This document shows positions 35,695-45,146 of a stretch of 64,000 bases of DNA, in pieces. This DNA comes from Rhodopirellula baltica SH 1 (GTDB lineage: Bacteria; Planctomycetota; Planctomycetia; Pirellulales; Pirellulaceae). The position numbers were made by a program, and so were the translations under genes. Position 1 is the stretch's first letter. Every line of letters starts with the position of its first letter. The stretch is from contig NC_005027.1 of the NCBI RefSeq assembly GCF_000196115.1, positions 4,402,001-4,466,000 of the forward strand, read 5' to 3'. The notes beneath the pieces are model-generated. The model made no database searches. It had not been told where the DNA came from and worked only from the letters and a program-made list of their open reading frames with translations.

Positions 35695-36654
35695 TCAGCT
35701 CTCTTCCAAGAAGACGCCGAGTTTGCGGAACTTTTCGTAGCGTTGCTCGAGCATCAGATCGACCGGCATCTCTTCCAGTTCAGACAACTGACGCGACAGA
35801 TAAGTCTTCATCCGAGTCGCCATTTGATGATGGTCCCGATGAGCGCCACCGAGCGGTTCTTCGAGCACATCATCGACGACGCCGAGACGCAACAAATGGT
35901 CGCTTGTGAACCGAAGTGCGGCCGCCGCTTTGGGCGCGTGTTCGTGGCTCTTCCACAGAATTCCGGCACAGCCTTCCGGGCTGATAACGCTGTAGTAAGC
36001 GTGCTGCAAAACCGCGACTCGATCGCCGACGCCGATCCCGAGAGCGCCACCGGATCCGCCTTCGCCGATGACGACGCAGATCACGGGCGTCTTCAGATCA
36101 CTCATCATGAACATGCTTTCTGCGATCACTTGAGCTTGGCCACGTTCTTCGGCACCGATCCCCGGATACGCTCCCGGCGTGTCAATGAAACAAATGACCG
36201 GCAAGCGATATTTCTCGGCCATTTTCATTTTCACCATGGCCTTGCGATAACCTTCCGGATGAGCGCAACCAAAGTGACAAGCCGCACGTTCCTTGTAGGT
36301 CCTACCTTTTTGGTGACCGATCACCATCACCTTGAATCGATCCAGCTTCGCGAAACCCGACAGCATCGCGCGGTCGTCGCCAAAGTGTTTGTCACCGTGC
36401 AATTCGACAAATTCGTCAAACGCTAAGTTGAGGTAATCGCGCGTGTAAGGACGGTTCTTATGACGAGCCACTTGGACCGTTTGCCAAGGGTCCAACGATG
36501 AGTACGTCTCTTTCAATTTGGCAACACGAGCCAAACGCAACGATCGAATCGCTGAGTCAATTTCTTCACTGCGATCAGTGTTCCGTTCCAGCGAAGCGAT
36601 TTGCTCCTCCAGATCCGCGATCTCGTTTTCGAATTCTAATCCGGGTCCGGCCAT
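35695..36654 (-). CDS. accA: Acetyl-CoA carboxylase carboxyltransferase, alpha subunit
   Basis: A 319-residue subunit that, with AccD, transfers carboxyl from biotin to acetyl-CoA in fatty acid synthesis. Marks: LEFENEIADLEEQIASLE at the start, DPWQTVQVARHKNRPYTRDYL, ELHGDKHFGDDRAMLSG, QKGRTYKERAACHFGCAHPEGYRKA, PVICFIDTPGAYPGIGAEERGQ and EGGSGGALGIGVGDRV. The length is standard. It starts three bases after the kinase stop, so they share a transcript, which is an unusual pairing; accD is not adjacent. Confidence 0.97.
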   Translation of the reverse strand: MAGPGLEFENEIADLEEQIASLERNTDRSEEIDSAIRSLRLARVAKLKETYSSLDPWQTVQVARHKNRPYTRDYLNLAFDEFVELHGDKHFGDDRAMLSGFAKLDRFKVMVIGHQKGRTYKERAACHFGCAHPEGYRKAMVKMKMAEKYRLPVICFIDTPGAYPGIGAEERGQAQVIAESMFMMSDLKTPVICVVIGEGGSGGALGIGVGDRVAVLQHAYYSVISPEGCAGILWKSHEHAPKAAAALRFTSDHLLRLGVVDDVLEEPLGGAHRDHHQMATRMKTYLSRQLSELEEMPVDLMLEQRYEKFRKLGVFLEES

Positions 36655-36657
36655 CGC

Positions 36658-37602
36658 TTAAATTTCCTCTTCTTCGTCGCTGGTAGGTTCGGGGCGTTTG
36701 ATCATGTCCTCGGGCGACTTCATGGAAGTGTCATCATCGAAGATGGTCACTTCAGGTCGACGAGGACGTTTCCGCCAAACTTCGATGTTGCGGAAGACTT
36801 TCAAGAATTCCCAAACCGATGGCGGCCGAGCATCGGGCGACTTCGCCATCATGCTTTTGACCAAGTCCGCAAAATCTTTGGTCACGTTGTCGTTGTAGAC
36901 AATTGGACTCGGGATCGATGCCGACAAGTGTTTGGAAAGGAGATCGTTGGGAGTCTGACCGGTGTAAGGCGGCTTGCCCGTGCAGGCTTCGAACAGCACA
37001 CATCCAAACGAATAAATGTCACTGCGTTCGTCGCAAAGCTTCCCGCGAATTTGTTCGGGAGCCATGTAGCTGCGCGTGCCCTGGATGTTCTTTGCCTTGT
37101 AGAACATCTTGCTCAAACCGGTTCGCTTCGGTTCGGTGATTGTGAAGTCAATCAGCTTGGTCTCGCCGGTATGAGAAACCAGATAATTGTCTGGTTTGAT
37201 ATCGCGGTGAATCCAATTCTTCGTGTGCATGTAGTAGAGGCCTTCGGCGGCTTGCTCGATGATTTTGTCGAGCATGTAGGCCAGCGATTCGGGGCCCTTG
37301 CGAAGTGCCTGTTTCATGTTCATTTCACTGAACAATTCCAACACCAAAAACGGGCGACCGTTTTCGACGCGGTGATCGATCATCTTGATGATCCGCGGAC
37401 TGTTCAGCGCTTTGCCGACGTTGTACTCATGTTTCAGTGACGCCAACTCAGCTTTGTCGTTTGACATCGACTGCCGCAAAATCTTCAGCGCGTATCGCTT
37501 TTGATCCCCTTCATCAATCGCTTCCCAAACTTCGGCGGTCGACCCAATACGGATCAGACGAGCGAGTCGGTAAGGACCTAGAAAGTCGCGTGATTTAGAC
37601 AT
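36658..37602 (-). CDS. Ser/Thr protein kinase-like protein with degenerate motifs
   Basis: About 314 residues, a single cytoplasmic kinase domain without membrane span. The catalytic loop HRDIKPDNYLVS and MAPEQIRGK with SDIYSFGCVLFE are intact, and lysine is present in YALKIL. Two motifs are changed: the nucleotide loop reads IRIGSTAEVWEA instead of GxGxxGxV, and the metal motif reads LIDFTITEP (DFT for DFG). It may be a weak or specialised kinase. ATG at 37602 begins MSKSRDFLGPYRL, the normal kinase start; an upstream extension has no support. It precedes accA by three bases. Confidence 0.87.
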   Translation of the reverse strand: MSKSRDFLGPYRLARLIRIGSTAEVWEAIDEGDQKRYALKILRQSMSNDKAELASLKHEYNVGKALNSPRIIKMIDHRVENGRPFLVLELFSEMNMKQALRKGPESLAYMLDKIIEQAAEGLYYMHTKNWIHRDIKPDNYLVSHTGETKLIDFTITEPKRTGLSKMFYKAKNIQGTRSYMAPEQIRGKLCDERSDIYSFGCVLFEACTGKPPYTGQTPNDLLSKHLSASIPSPIVYNDNVTKDFADLVKSMMAKSPDARPPSVWEFLKVFRNIEVWRKRPRRPEVTIFDDDTSMKSPEDMIKRPEPTSDEEEEI

Positions 37603-37779
37603 CGAGCGGCTGGGGCTTTGTCGGAAACGGGACGATCGAGTTGAACGATCAAAACGATTTTGTGGCATCGCATGATAGTCCAACCGCCCCCACAGCCGAA
37701 AGACGTGTGCCCGACACCGTAAATCGCTCGGCGGGAGGCGGGATACCGCCATGGGAATCGGCGTTTCCGCTCGATACCA

Positions 37780-37787
37780 CCCTGCCC
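37780..37787 (-). other. KOPS-like octamer
   Basis: GGGCAGGG on the - strand in the gap between the glycosyltransferase and the kinase. It points left. Confidence 0.6.
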
Positions 37788-37843
37788 TCCTCGGCTCACC
37801 AACGCAGTTCCAAACACGGGACCGCCCGGTAGCGAACCCCCGT

Positions 37844-39088
37844 TCAGCGAGCAGAAATCAGATCCGCATACAGCTCGCGGATCCGTTGGGTCATCGTTTC
37901 GTGGCGGAACAGGTCGGTGAATCGAGTTCGCCCCTCTTCCCCCATTCGCAGGCGAAGCTCCCCGTCGCCAACCAAACGAATCATTCGGTCCGCCAAGTCA
38001 GCGACCTGCCCTGCCCCAACCAAATACCCAGTTTGGTCATCGATCACGACTTCTCGAGCTCCGTCGATGTCATAGCTGATCGCCGGACGACCGGCGATCA
38101 ACGCCTGAGGCAACGCTCGAGCCAGGCCTTCCCGGTAGGACGCGTGAACCAAAATGTCCATCGCTCCAATCATGGCGGGGACCTCTGACGGAGGGACCAA
38201 GCCGGTGAAGATGAAGTGTTCTTTCAGTCCCAGCGATTCGATTTGTTGTTCCAATTCCCCTCGCAATATTCCGTCTCCGACCAGCAGAAACCGAACGTTG
38301 GGATGCCGATCCGCGACCAACTTGGCGGCAGGAACCAAATCAGCATGACCTTTCAAATGAAACAATCGAGCGATTTTGCCCACCACAACATGCTCGTCTC
38401 GCAAGCCGTACCTTTGCCGAACAGCCTCGCGGTGATCCACCGCATGAACGAATGGGTCGACATTCATCCCGCTGTGAATCGTCACAAATTTTTCGCGTGG
38501 TGCGACGCCCGCTTCCACCATCAAATCCGTCATCGCGTCCGCGACGGAGATCAGCTTGTGGCAACGCGAAGCGGCCCACCGTTCACAACGAACAAAGAAG
38601 TCATGAGCCAGTTTGGATTGGTACTCATGGAACGGTGCCCCGTGGACCGTATGAACGACAACGGGACGCTTGCCGGTGGAGGCTCGTTTCAATCCCCAAC
38701 CCACGTGTCGGCCTAGCAGACCGCCCTTTGCGCTGTGCGTGTGGACGACGTCGGGATCAAAGTCCAATAGAGTCCGCCGCAGATCACGCGTGGCATTCCA
38801 GTCGTGAAGCGGATGGATTGCCCGACGCAGCGAGTCAATCAACTCGATTGGCAGGCTGTCCAGTTCGAACCGCCCTGCCCTGCCCTTTGAATCGTTCGCC
38901 GAATCTCCAATGTCACTGGAGTCTTTGCGAACACGTTCGGAGAGCAAGTCTCCTTCCGGTCCAACAGCAGGCCCGGTAACGAGCAAGACCTCGTCCCCAT
39001 GAAGGTGAACGAGGTCCTGGCAGTTGTGCAGCGTGTTTTCTTGCGCACCACCAATGATCATTCGGGTGATCACATGGGCGATACGCAT
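37844..39088 (-). CDS. Glycosyltransferase family 4-like protein
   Basis: A 414-residue GT-B enzyme. The N-terminal half has IAHVITRMIIGGAQENTLHNC and VVHTHSAKGGLLGRHVGW. The C-terminal half has VGKIARLFHLKGHADLVPAA, RFLLVGDGILRGELEQQI and the nucleotide-sugar motif REGLARALPQALIAGRPAISYDIDGAREVV. It probably extends a cell-surface glycan; donor and acceptor are unknown. It begins nine bases after the fliA stop. The coding sequence holds GGGCAGGG copies at 38009 and 38873, the latter encoding KGRAGR in a linker. Confidence 0.9.
   Translation of the reverse strand: MRIAHVITRMIIGGAQENTLHNCQDLVHLHGDEVLLVTGPAVGPEGDLLSERVRKDSSDIGDSANDSKGRAGRFELDSLPIELIDSLRRAIHPLHDWNATRDLRRTLLDFDPDVVHTHSAKGGLLGRHVGWGLKRASTGKRPVVVHTVHGAPFHEYQSKLAHDFFVRCERWAASRCHKLISVADAMTDLMVEAGVAPREKFVTIHSGMNVDPFVHAVDHREAVRQRYGLRDEHVVVGKIARLFHLKGHADLVPAAKLVADRHPNVRFLLVGDGILRGELEQQIESLGLKEHFIFTGLVPPSEVPAMIGAMDILVHASYREGLARALPQALIAGRPAISYDIDGAREVVIDDQTGYLVGAGQVADLADRMIRLVGDGELRLRMGEEGRTRFTDLFRHETMTQRIRELYADLISAR
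38009..38016 (-). other. KOPS-like octamer
   Basis: GGGCAGGG on the - strand inside the glycosyltransferase gene (residues VGAGQVAD). It points left. Confidence 0.6.
38873..38885 (-). other. KOPS-like octamer, overlapping pair
   Basis: Two overlapping copies (38873-38880, 38878-38885) on the - strand inside the glycosyltransferase gene, in a variable linker encoding KGRAGRF. They point left. Confidence 0.65.
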
Positions 39089-39096
39089 GAAAGGTC

Positions 39097-39894
39097 TTAA
39101 GCCCCGAACTCTAAGCGACGAACGCCGAGTTGCTGTTGCAAACGATTGACGATAGCGGTGTGCATTTGGCTGACGCGAGATTCAGACAGGTCCAACGTGG
39201 CCCCAATCTCCTTCATCGTCAGTTCTTCGTAGTAGTACAGGATGATGATCAGACGCTCGTTGCGGTTCAACCCTTTGGTGACCAAACGCATCAGATCGTT
39301 TTTCTGGACGCGACGAGTGGGGTCTTCCCCCTTCTTGTCTTCCAGGATGTCAATCTCACGAACATCTTTGTAGCTGTCCGTTTCGTACCACTTTTTATTC
39401 AGCGAGACGACGCCGACGGCGTTGGCTTCGCTCTGCATCTTTTCCACTTCTTTGACGTCGATCTCCATATGAGCCGACAATTCTTGGACGGTTGGTGCTC
39501 GACCAAAGCGGGCTTCCAAGGTCTTCGTCGCGGTGGCCAGTTTGCTGGCTTTGCTGCGAACCAAGCGAGGCACCCAGTCCATTTTGCGAAGTTCATCGAG
39601 CATTGCCCCACGAATTCGAGGCACGCAGAACGTTTCGAACTTCACGCCGCGTTCGGTGTCGTAGGCGTCGATGGCGTCCATCAGGCCGAACATGCCAGCA
39701 CTGATCAAGTCATCTAGTTCCACGCCATCGGGCAGACGTTGCCAAATGCGTTCGCCGTTGTAGCGAACCAATTGCATGTAGCGTTCGACCAACTGATTCC
39801 GCAGCGGCTCGTAATCAGGCGCATCTTTCGTGGTGGATTTGAAAGAAGTCCATACCTTCAAGATCGGGTCGTCAGCAGTTGCGGTAGCCGGCAT
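39097..39894 (-). CDS. fliA: RNA polymerase sigma factor FliA/WhiG family
   Basis: A 265-residue sigma-28 type factor. Region 2 shows RYMQLVRYNGERIWQRLPDGVELDDLISAGMFGLMDAIDAYDTERGVKFETFCVPRIRGAM (in parts), region 3 VQELSAHMEIDVKEVEKM, and region 4 RLIIILYYYEELTMKEIGATLDLSESRVSQMHT. It directs transcription of late flagellar genes. ATG at 39894 is set by a strong GGAGG five bases upstream. It lies downstream of flhA and flhF on the same strand. Confidence 0.94.
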   Translation of the reverse strand: MPATATADDPILKVWTSFKSTTKDAPDYEPLRNQLVERYMQLVRYNGERIWQRLPDGVELDDLISAGMFGLMDAIDAYDTERGVKFETFCVPRIRGAMLDELRKMDWVPRLVRSKASKLATATKTLEARFGRAPTVQELSAHMEIDVKEVEKMQSEANAVGVVSLNKKWYETDSYKDVREIDILEDKKGEDPTRRVQKNDLMRLVTKGLNRNERLIIILYYYEELTMKEIGATLDLSESRVSQMHTAIVNRLQQQLGVRRLEFGA

Positions 39895-40036
39895 AGAATC
39901 CTCCGTGATGATCACTGATTGCTAACTTCATGTCCGCATCGGAAATCCGCTGCGTGTCCGTCACTAGCAATGAAATAAGTCTTGGTGTGTTTGAACGTGC
40001 GAGTCAATCAGCATCCGTGCCGTCAACAGTCCGCCG

Positions 40037-40318
40037 TCACTTGGTTTGGTTTTCGGTTTCTTCCGATGCCGTTTCGGCGACACCTTCCTGAAACCACTTC
40101 ACTCGTTTGCGATACAAATCTTCCACTCCGTCTCGGATCAACTGATCCGCAATTGCCCCTGCCAAACCTCCGATGCCCATGAAGACGATCAGAGTTCCGA
40201 TCGCTTCGGAAGCAACGTCTCCGGCCATCTCTCCATGCCAGATTCCGCGAAGGACAACCAGTCCCATGGCGAAGGATCCAAGCGATAGAGCCAATGATCG
40301 GGTCACGTCACCGTCCAA
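40037..40318 (-). CDS. Small membrane protein between flhF and fliA
   Basis: A 93-residue protein with two hydrophobic helices (LALSLGSFAMGLVVLRGIW and AIGTLIVFMGIGGLAGAIAD), then a charged helix (LIRDGVEDLYRKRVKWFQEG). It sits where flhG usually lies in flagellar clusters but has no nucleotide-binding motif. The start is uncertain: TTG 40318 opens the frame, and GTG at 40306 is also possible. A flagellar role is suggested only by position. Confidence 0.6.
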   Translation of the reverse strand: MDGDVTRSLALSLGSFAMGLVVLRGIWHGEMAGDVASEAIGTLIVFMGIGGLAGAIADQLIRDGVEDLYRKRVKWFQEGVAETASEETENQTK

Positions 40319-40484
40319 ACAGTGGAGGCAGGCCAGAAAATAAAAACGGGTCGAATTCTTCTATCCCAAACTCGTTAAACGGACACTTCAAAAAAAGTCT
40401 CAAGTGACTTTCGTCGATCACGTGCCGTCGCAGTTCAGAGTATCGGTCAGCTTCCCGTTGATACTTCAGTCAAACTTTTCGAAA

Positions 40485-41876
40485 TTAGGCCGCCTCGCCG
40501 TAGTGCAAAGATTCGTACCCGTCCATTGTTTCAAATCCCATCTCCCCCAATCCAGCCGTAGGCATGTGCGGCAACAATTGTGCCACCAGACCCGAAGCGT
40601 CAGCCACGGCGATGTCATCGGGGACTTGCTGACCATTGGTCAAATAGCTCAGCGGCGGCGCGACGACGCGATCACGCCCCGTCAACGCAGCCAGCACAGA
40701 TGCCATACAAGGTGTCTCATCAAGCTTGGTCAGTGTGACCGCATTGGCTCGCACCGGTGCGAAACCTTCTAGCGTCGTTCGAATGTTCTCACCCGAACTG
40801 GTCGCACTGAGAACCAAGTGTGTTTCGTCAGGATGCGCCGCTCGCAGAAACTCTGAAAGCTGTTCAATGCGGGCATCGCTTCGTGGACTCCGGCCCGCGG
40901 TGTCGATCAGGACCAGATCAACATCGCCGAGCGCACTGAGCGCCGTTTCCATCTGTTCGGGTTTCTCAACGACTTGCATTGGCAAGTCCATGATCTCGGC
41001 GTAGGCCTTCAGTTGCTGGACCGCCGCGATTCGGTAGGTGTCAATCGTTAGCAAACCAACACGCCGTCGGGCTTCGATACGAAAACCTGCCGCGAGCTTG
41101 GCGACCGTCGTTGTTTTGCCAACGCCTGTTGGTCCAACCAACGCGACCACGTGACGATCACCTGGCTGAGTTCGGATGGGTCCACACAGGTTTAACTCCC
41201 GAGCCACTGCTCGTTGCAGGTGTTCCATCCAACGCTGGTCAGACTGAACCGCTGATTCAGAATTCGCGATTCCCGCAGCAAAACTGGACGCCGAAGCCAT
41301 CCATCTGCGAGCGGTGGATTCTTCCACTCCAGCCTGAAGCAATCGCAACGAAAGCGAATCTGCAGGACTCAGTTCACCCGATGCGTAACCGGCACCGTAG
41401 AAACCGCCCTGCCCTGCTCCATTGCCCGCGTTTCCAAAACCTTGGATCCCGGTGCTTGAGGAATGTTGGTGTGACGCATCATAATTTTGATACGCCGCAT
41501 CCATGGGATTCTGTCCCGAAGAAACCGGTGCTGCGCCGGGATTGATTGTGCCGGCGTTGATATTGGGTGTCCCGGTCGGCGACGTGCCATAACCAGAGGA
41601 TGCCGCGACGGAGTTGACCGAACGGACATCAGCGGGCTGCAACGGTTCGTCCGCGTAGTTCGCTGAAACGCGACTGCCGGATGCATCGTGCGAAGTTCCA
41701 TCCTCAGGACCGCTGTGCAACCCCGCAGTGACTTCCACATGAGTCCGGCCAAGCCAGCCCATCCAGCCATTGCGGACCTGCCGCGTATGAAGCACGGAAG
41801 CTTCCGGGCCCATTTGATCTCGGATGTCTGCAAGGGCTGCTTGCAGATTCGCTGCTCGAAAAGTTCGGATATGCAT
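40485..41876 (-). CDS. flhF: Flagellar biosynthesis GTPase FlhF
   Basis: A 463-residue SRP-type GTPase that places the flagellum. The N-terminus MHIRTFRAANLQAALADIRDQMG matches FlhF. A low-complexity Asn/Gly/Ser-rich linker covers about residues 60-170. The NG domain follows with VALVGPTGVGKTTTVAKLAA (P-loop), LLTIDTYRIAAVQQLKAYAEIM, LVLIDTAGRSPRSD and TKLDETP. ATG 41876 overlaps the flhA stop (TGATG). The gene is translationally coupled to flhA. Confidence 0.95.
   Translation of the reverse strand: MHIRTFRAANLQAALADIRDQMGPEASVLHTRQVRNGWMGWLGRTHVEVTAGLHSGPEDGTSHDASGSRVSANYADEPLQPADVRSVNSVAASSGYGTSPTGTPNINAGTINPGAAPVSSGQNPMDAAYQNYDASHQHSSSTGIQGFGNAGNGAGQGGFYGAGYASGELSPADSLSLRLLQAGVEESTARRWMASASSFAAGIANSESAVQSDQRWMEHLQRAVARELNLCGPIRTQPGDRHVVALVGPTGVGKTTTVAKLAAGFRIEARRRVGLLTIDTYRIAAVQQLKAYAEIMDLPMQVVEKPEQMETALSALGDVDLVLIDTAGRSPRSDARIEQLSEFLRAAHPDETHLVLSATSSGENIRTTLEGFAPVRANAVTLTKLDETPCMASVLAALTGRDRVVAPPLSYLTNGQQVPDDIAVADASGLVAQLLPHMPTAGLGEMGFETMDGYESLHYGEAA
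41407..41414 (-). other. KOPS-like octamer
   Basis: GGGCAGGG on the - strand in the low-complexity linker of flhF, encoding GAGQGG. It points left. Confidence 0.6.
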
Positions 41877-43939
41877 CAATCACTCACCACGCCGTGTGAC
41901 TGGATTTTTGTGTCTTGTGTGATTTCGTTGTACGACAACACACGAACGCGGGGCATCGATCCTGCGATGATCTGGCGAAGTCCCGGACGAATCCGCGGAC
42001 TGACCAAAATGATCGGGGTATGTCCCAACGTGATTAGTTTCTTAACGGCTTGGGAGATTTTGTCGCAAGTCGAGTCCACCGCTTGAGGACTCATCCGAAC
42101 AAAAAGTCCTCGCTCGGTATGTTCGATTCCTGCCGCAATTCGGTCTTCCATTGCTGGATCGAGCGCCACGACGTGCAGTTGGCCCAATTCGTCGCGATAG
42201 CGTGTGCTGATCGTTCGCGCCAAACGGTGACGAACGTATTCGCTGAGCCAAATCGGATCCTTCGTCCGCCCCGCGTGATCACCCAGCGTCTCCAGAATGA
42301 TTGCCAATTGTCGAATCGGCACATCTTCACGAAGCAATGTCTGAAGGACTTGTTGGACATCGCTGATCTTCAGCATGCCAGGAATCAATTCTTCCACGAC
42401 TGCGGGAGCCGCGTCTTTCAATTCGTCGATCAAATGCTTCGTTGCATCGCGGGTCAGCAATTCGTCCGCGTGACGACGAGCCAACTCTTGCAAGTGAGTC
42501 GCCAAGACCGCACCAGGTTCGACCGTTGTGTAACCATAAATCGCAGCTTGTTCACGGCGGATCGGATCAATCCAAACCGCTGGTTCGCCGAACGTTGGAT
42601 CTTTTGTCGGTTCGCCGTCGATGACACCGGTCGTGTGCCCGCTGTCGATTGCTAGCAAGCGATCCGGCAGGACGCGTTGTTTGGTCAGTGGGTTTCCAGC
42701 GATTCGAATTTCATATTCGTAGTCGTGCAGATTCATGTCGTCGCGAATCCGCACCTTGGGCAGCACGACACCGATGTCGCCCGCGATTGAATGCCGGACA
42801 CCCGTGATCCTCTGCATCAAATCACCGCCACGGTTCGGGTCCGCCAGCGACAACAATCCCAGACCGATGGCCAATTCCATCGGGTCCACGTTCAAGTAGT
42901 CCTCGACTCGCTTTTCAGCCGGCGCGGACGCGGCCGCCTGCTCGGCTTCTTCAGCGTCCAACTCATCTTGTTCGTCTTGTTTGTTTTGTCGGTTCATGAC
43001 AACGGCCAAACCGATGCAACTGGCTCCCAACGTCGCCATCGGCAGGGCTGGCAAGCTGGTCAAAATCAACAACGACAGAAATCCACCGGCAACAGCGAGT
43101 GCCTTTGGATTGCTGAACAACTGCTGCAAGAACTGCTCAGGCAAACTGGCTTTGCGAGCACTCCGGGTGACCAACAAACCCGCGGCCAGCGAGATCAAAA
43201 GCGCGGGAACCTGACTGACCAAACCGTCACCGATGGTCAGTTTGGTGAACAGTTCGGCTGCCTCCGACACGGTCATGCCGTATCGCATCACCCCGATGTA
43301 CAGACCACCGGCCACGTTGACCAACGTGATCACGATGCCAGCGATGGCATCCCCACGAACAAATTTGCTGGCACCATCCATCGCCCCATAAAAGTCGGCC
43401 TGGTTGGCGATCTCTTCGCGACGGCGTTGTGCTTCTTTTTCGTCGATCAAACCCGCGTTCATGTCGGCATCGATCGCCATCTGGCGACCTGGCATCCCGT
43501 CCAACGCGAATCGGGCGGCAACTTCACTGATCCGAGTCGCACCCTTGGTGATCACAATGAATTGAATCAAAACGATGATCACAAAGATGATGATCCCGAT
43601 TTCGATCCTGTCCCCGGCAACAAACTCACCGAAACCTTGAATCACACCGCCGGCGGCACCGCCGCTGCCGGATTCGGTACTGGTCAAAATCAACCGCGTC
43701 GTAGCGACGTTTAACACCAACCGAGCAAGTGTTGTGGCCAGCAACAACGATGGAAAAATGCTGAATTCAAGCGGCGTCGAGACGTAAACCGTCGTCAGCA
43801 AAACAATCACACCCACGGTGATGTTGGTTGCCAACAACAAGTCCATCAAAAATGGCGGAAGCGGTACGAGGATGACCACCAAACAAGCGATGATGCCAAT
43901 CGGCAACACCAAATCTCGGTAGCGCATCAATAACTGCAT
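41876..43939 (-). CDS. flhA: Flagellar export apparatus protein FlhA
   Basis: A 687-residue core component of the flagellar type III export gate. The N-terminal half has eight membrane spans and the family stretch TRISEVAARFALDGMPGRQMAIDADMNAGLI (FHIPEP-like region, given here in parts). The cytoplasmic half has DPMELAIGLGLLSLAD, VRIRDDMNLHDYEYEIRIAG and AVKKLITLGHTPIILVSPRIRPGLRQI. It begins the - strand run flhA-flhF-small protein-fliA-glycosyltransferase. No other structural flagellar genes are in the window. Confidence 0.96.
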   Translation of the reverse strand: MQLLMRYRDLVLPIGIIACLVVILVPLPPFLMDLLLATNITVGVIVLLTTVYVSTPLEFSIFPSLLLATTLARLVLNVATTRLILTSTESGSGGAAGGVIQGFGEFVAGDRIEIGIIIFVIIVLIQFIVITKGATRISEVAARFALDGMPGRQMAIDADMNAGLIDEKEAQRRREEIANQADFYGAMDGASKFVRGDAIAGIVITLVNVAGGLYIGVMRYGMTVSEAAELFTKLTIGDGLVSQVPALLISLAAGLLVTRSARKASLPEQFLQQLFSNPKALAVAGGFLSLLILTSLPALPMATLGASCIGLAVVMNRQNKQDEQDELDAEEAEQAAASAPAEKRVEDYLNVDPMELAIGLGLLSLADPNRGGDLMQRITGVRHSIAGDIGVVLPKVRIRDDMNLHDYEYEIRIAGNPLTKQRVLPDRLLAIDSGHTTGVIDGEPTKDPTFGEPAVWIDPIRREQAAIYGYTTVEPGAVLATHLQELARRHADELLTRDATKHLIDELKDAAPAVVEELIPGMLKISDVQQVLQTLLREDVPIRQLAIILETLGDHAGRTKDPIWLSEYVRHRLARTISTRYRDELGQLHVVALDPAMEDRIAAGIEHTERGLFVRMSPQAVDSTCDKISQAVKKLITLGHTPIILVSPRIRPGLRQIIAGSMPRVRVLSYNEITQDTKIQSHGVVSD

Positions 43940-44138
43940 CGCCGGTCGTTCCTTCGGGCTTGAGCGTACTCTTCTGATGGCGGCACCTTCCCGGTGCTAC
44001 CCAAGCCCGACGGTATCAAAACTCTTTTTTCGTCGAAAGTGAAGAATCCGACTCAAGTTAGGAAGATGAACAACCGAAAGAGCACACGTCCTTTTTGACC
44101 GGACCAGTTTCACGCCGTGGTGCCAAGCCAGAGCGGCT

Positions 44139-45029
44139 TCAAGCCTTCACTTGCAATCCAGAAAACGCTTTTTGCAGCCCTAGTTTGCTGATTTCGGCTT
44201 GGATCGCTTTTGCATCAGCGTTTTCCAACGTCAACGAGATTTCGTCGGCCAACAGCTGAGCGAACAGTGACCGGGCGATCGGCAACTGACGCTTCACCTC
44301 GGCGGCGGACACGCTGCGTTCGGCCAACTCAGCGACTCGACCAGCAATCACCTCGGAGGATTCCCCCGAATGGTCCGCGACCATTCGCATCACATCGTGA
44401 ACCAAATCATTGATCGGCTCGTCGGCCACCACATCGGCATCGGCATCGGCATCGCCCGCATCGACTTCGCCCGATTCAATTTGGTGAGATCGCGTTCTTT
44501 CGCGATGCTGTTCACGTTCGAGAGCCCGCCAAGTCCTCTGCAGCAATCCTTCTCGCCAGTAACTGAGCCACCGGCGTGATTCCGTTTTGGCGGAATCCAA
44601 ATCCAAGTCACGCGGTCGGCACGATTCGCCTGCTTTCTTCGCCTTGCTCTCAATCTCGGTTACCCGAGCCTTCGCGGCGGAGCGAAGCCCCAGAATTAAA
44701 AAATCTCGCAATCGACCCTTCGCGTGCCCGGAATACCCAGCTTTGACCAAATGTGAAATCAGTATCGCCAACGCCCGATCCGCATCCGATTCGCTGCCCA
44801 ATACATCCGTCAGCAACCGACGCATCGGCGGCAAGTAACGCAGCACAAACCCGGCGGCGCTGCCCGCACCGGTCCATGTCTGCCGAGATCGACTGAGCCG
44901 AACCTCCGAAGAGCCGGTCAGCGATGAAGCCGACAGATCGCCCGCATTCGCTGACTTCGTTTGCTCTTGCCGAGCCGAAGCGTCAGTGCCAGTCGAAGTG
45001 TTGGGATGAGTAACGGCCGGAGGATTCAT
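44139..45029 (-). CDS. Hypothetical protein, helical, 296 aa
   Basis: Not recognised. A Ser/Thr-rich N-terminus of about 55 residues precedes a helical, arginine-rich segment (FVLRYLPPMRRLLTDVLGSESDADRALAI, LRDFLILGLRSAAKARV, WLSYWREGLLQRTWRALERE) that vaguely recalls sigma-factor region 2. Then comes an acidic stretch with repeated Asp-Ala (encoded by a short CATCGG tandem at 44432-44454), and a helical C-terminus (SEVIAGRVAELAERSVSAAEVKRQLPIARS). ATG 45029 is used. A role in gene regulation is possible but unproven. Confidence 0.65.
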   Translation of the reverse strand: MNPPAVTHPNTSTGTDASARQEQTKSANAGDLSASSLTGSSEVRLSRSRQTWTGAGSAAGFVLRYLPPMRRLLTDVLGSESDADRALAILISHLVKAGYSGHAKGRLRDFLILGLRSAAKARVTEIESKAKKAGESCRPRDLDLDSAKTESRRWLSYWREGLLQRTWRALEREQHRERTRSHQIESGEVDAGDADADADVVADEPINDLVHDVMRMVADHSGESSEVIAGRVAELAERSVSAAEVKRQLPIARSLFAQLLADEISLTLENADAKAIQAEISKLGLQKAFSGLQVKA

Positions 45030-45146
45030 CCTCGTATTCTAACTCAGTCCGGTCGCCAGGTAGACGTGTAGCTCCCCGAAACCCCGCATCTTGTTGCCAA
45101 ATTCGGTTCGCAATGACGTTCCCACTTTCAAGAAACCAGCCTCCTC

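Noticed and set aside
42791..43714. 307-codon open frame on the + strand
   Set aside because: Antisense to flhA; rich in Gln, Asp and His with no domain.
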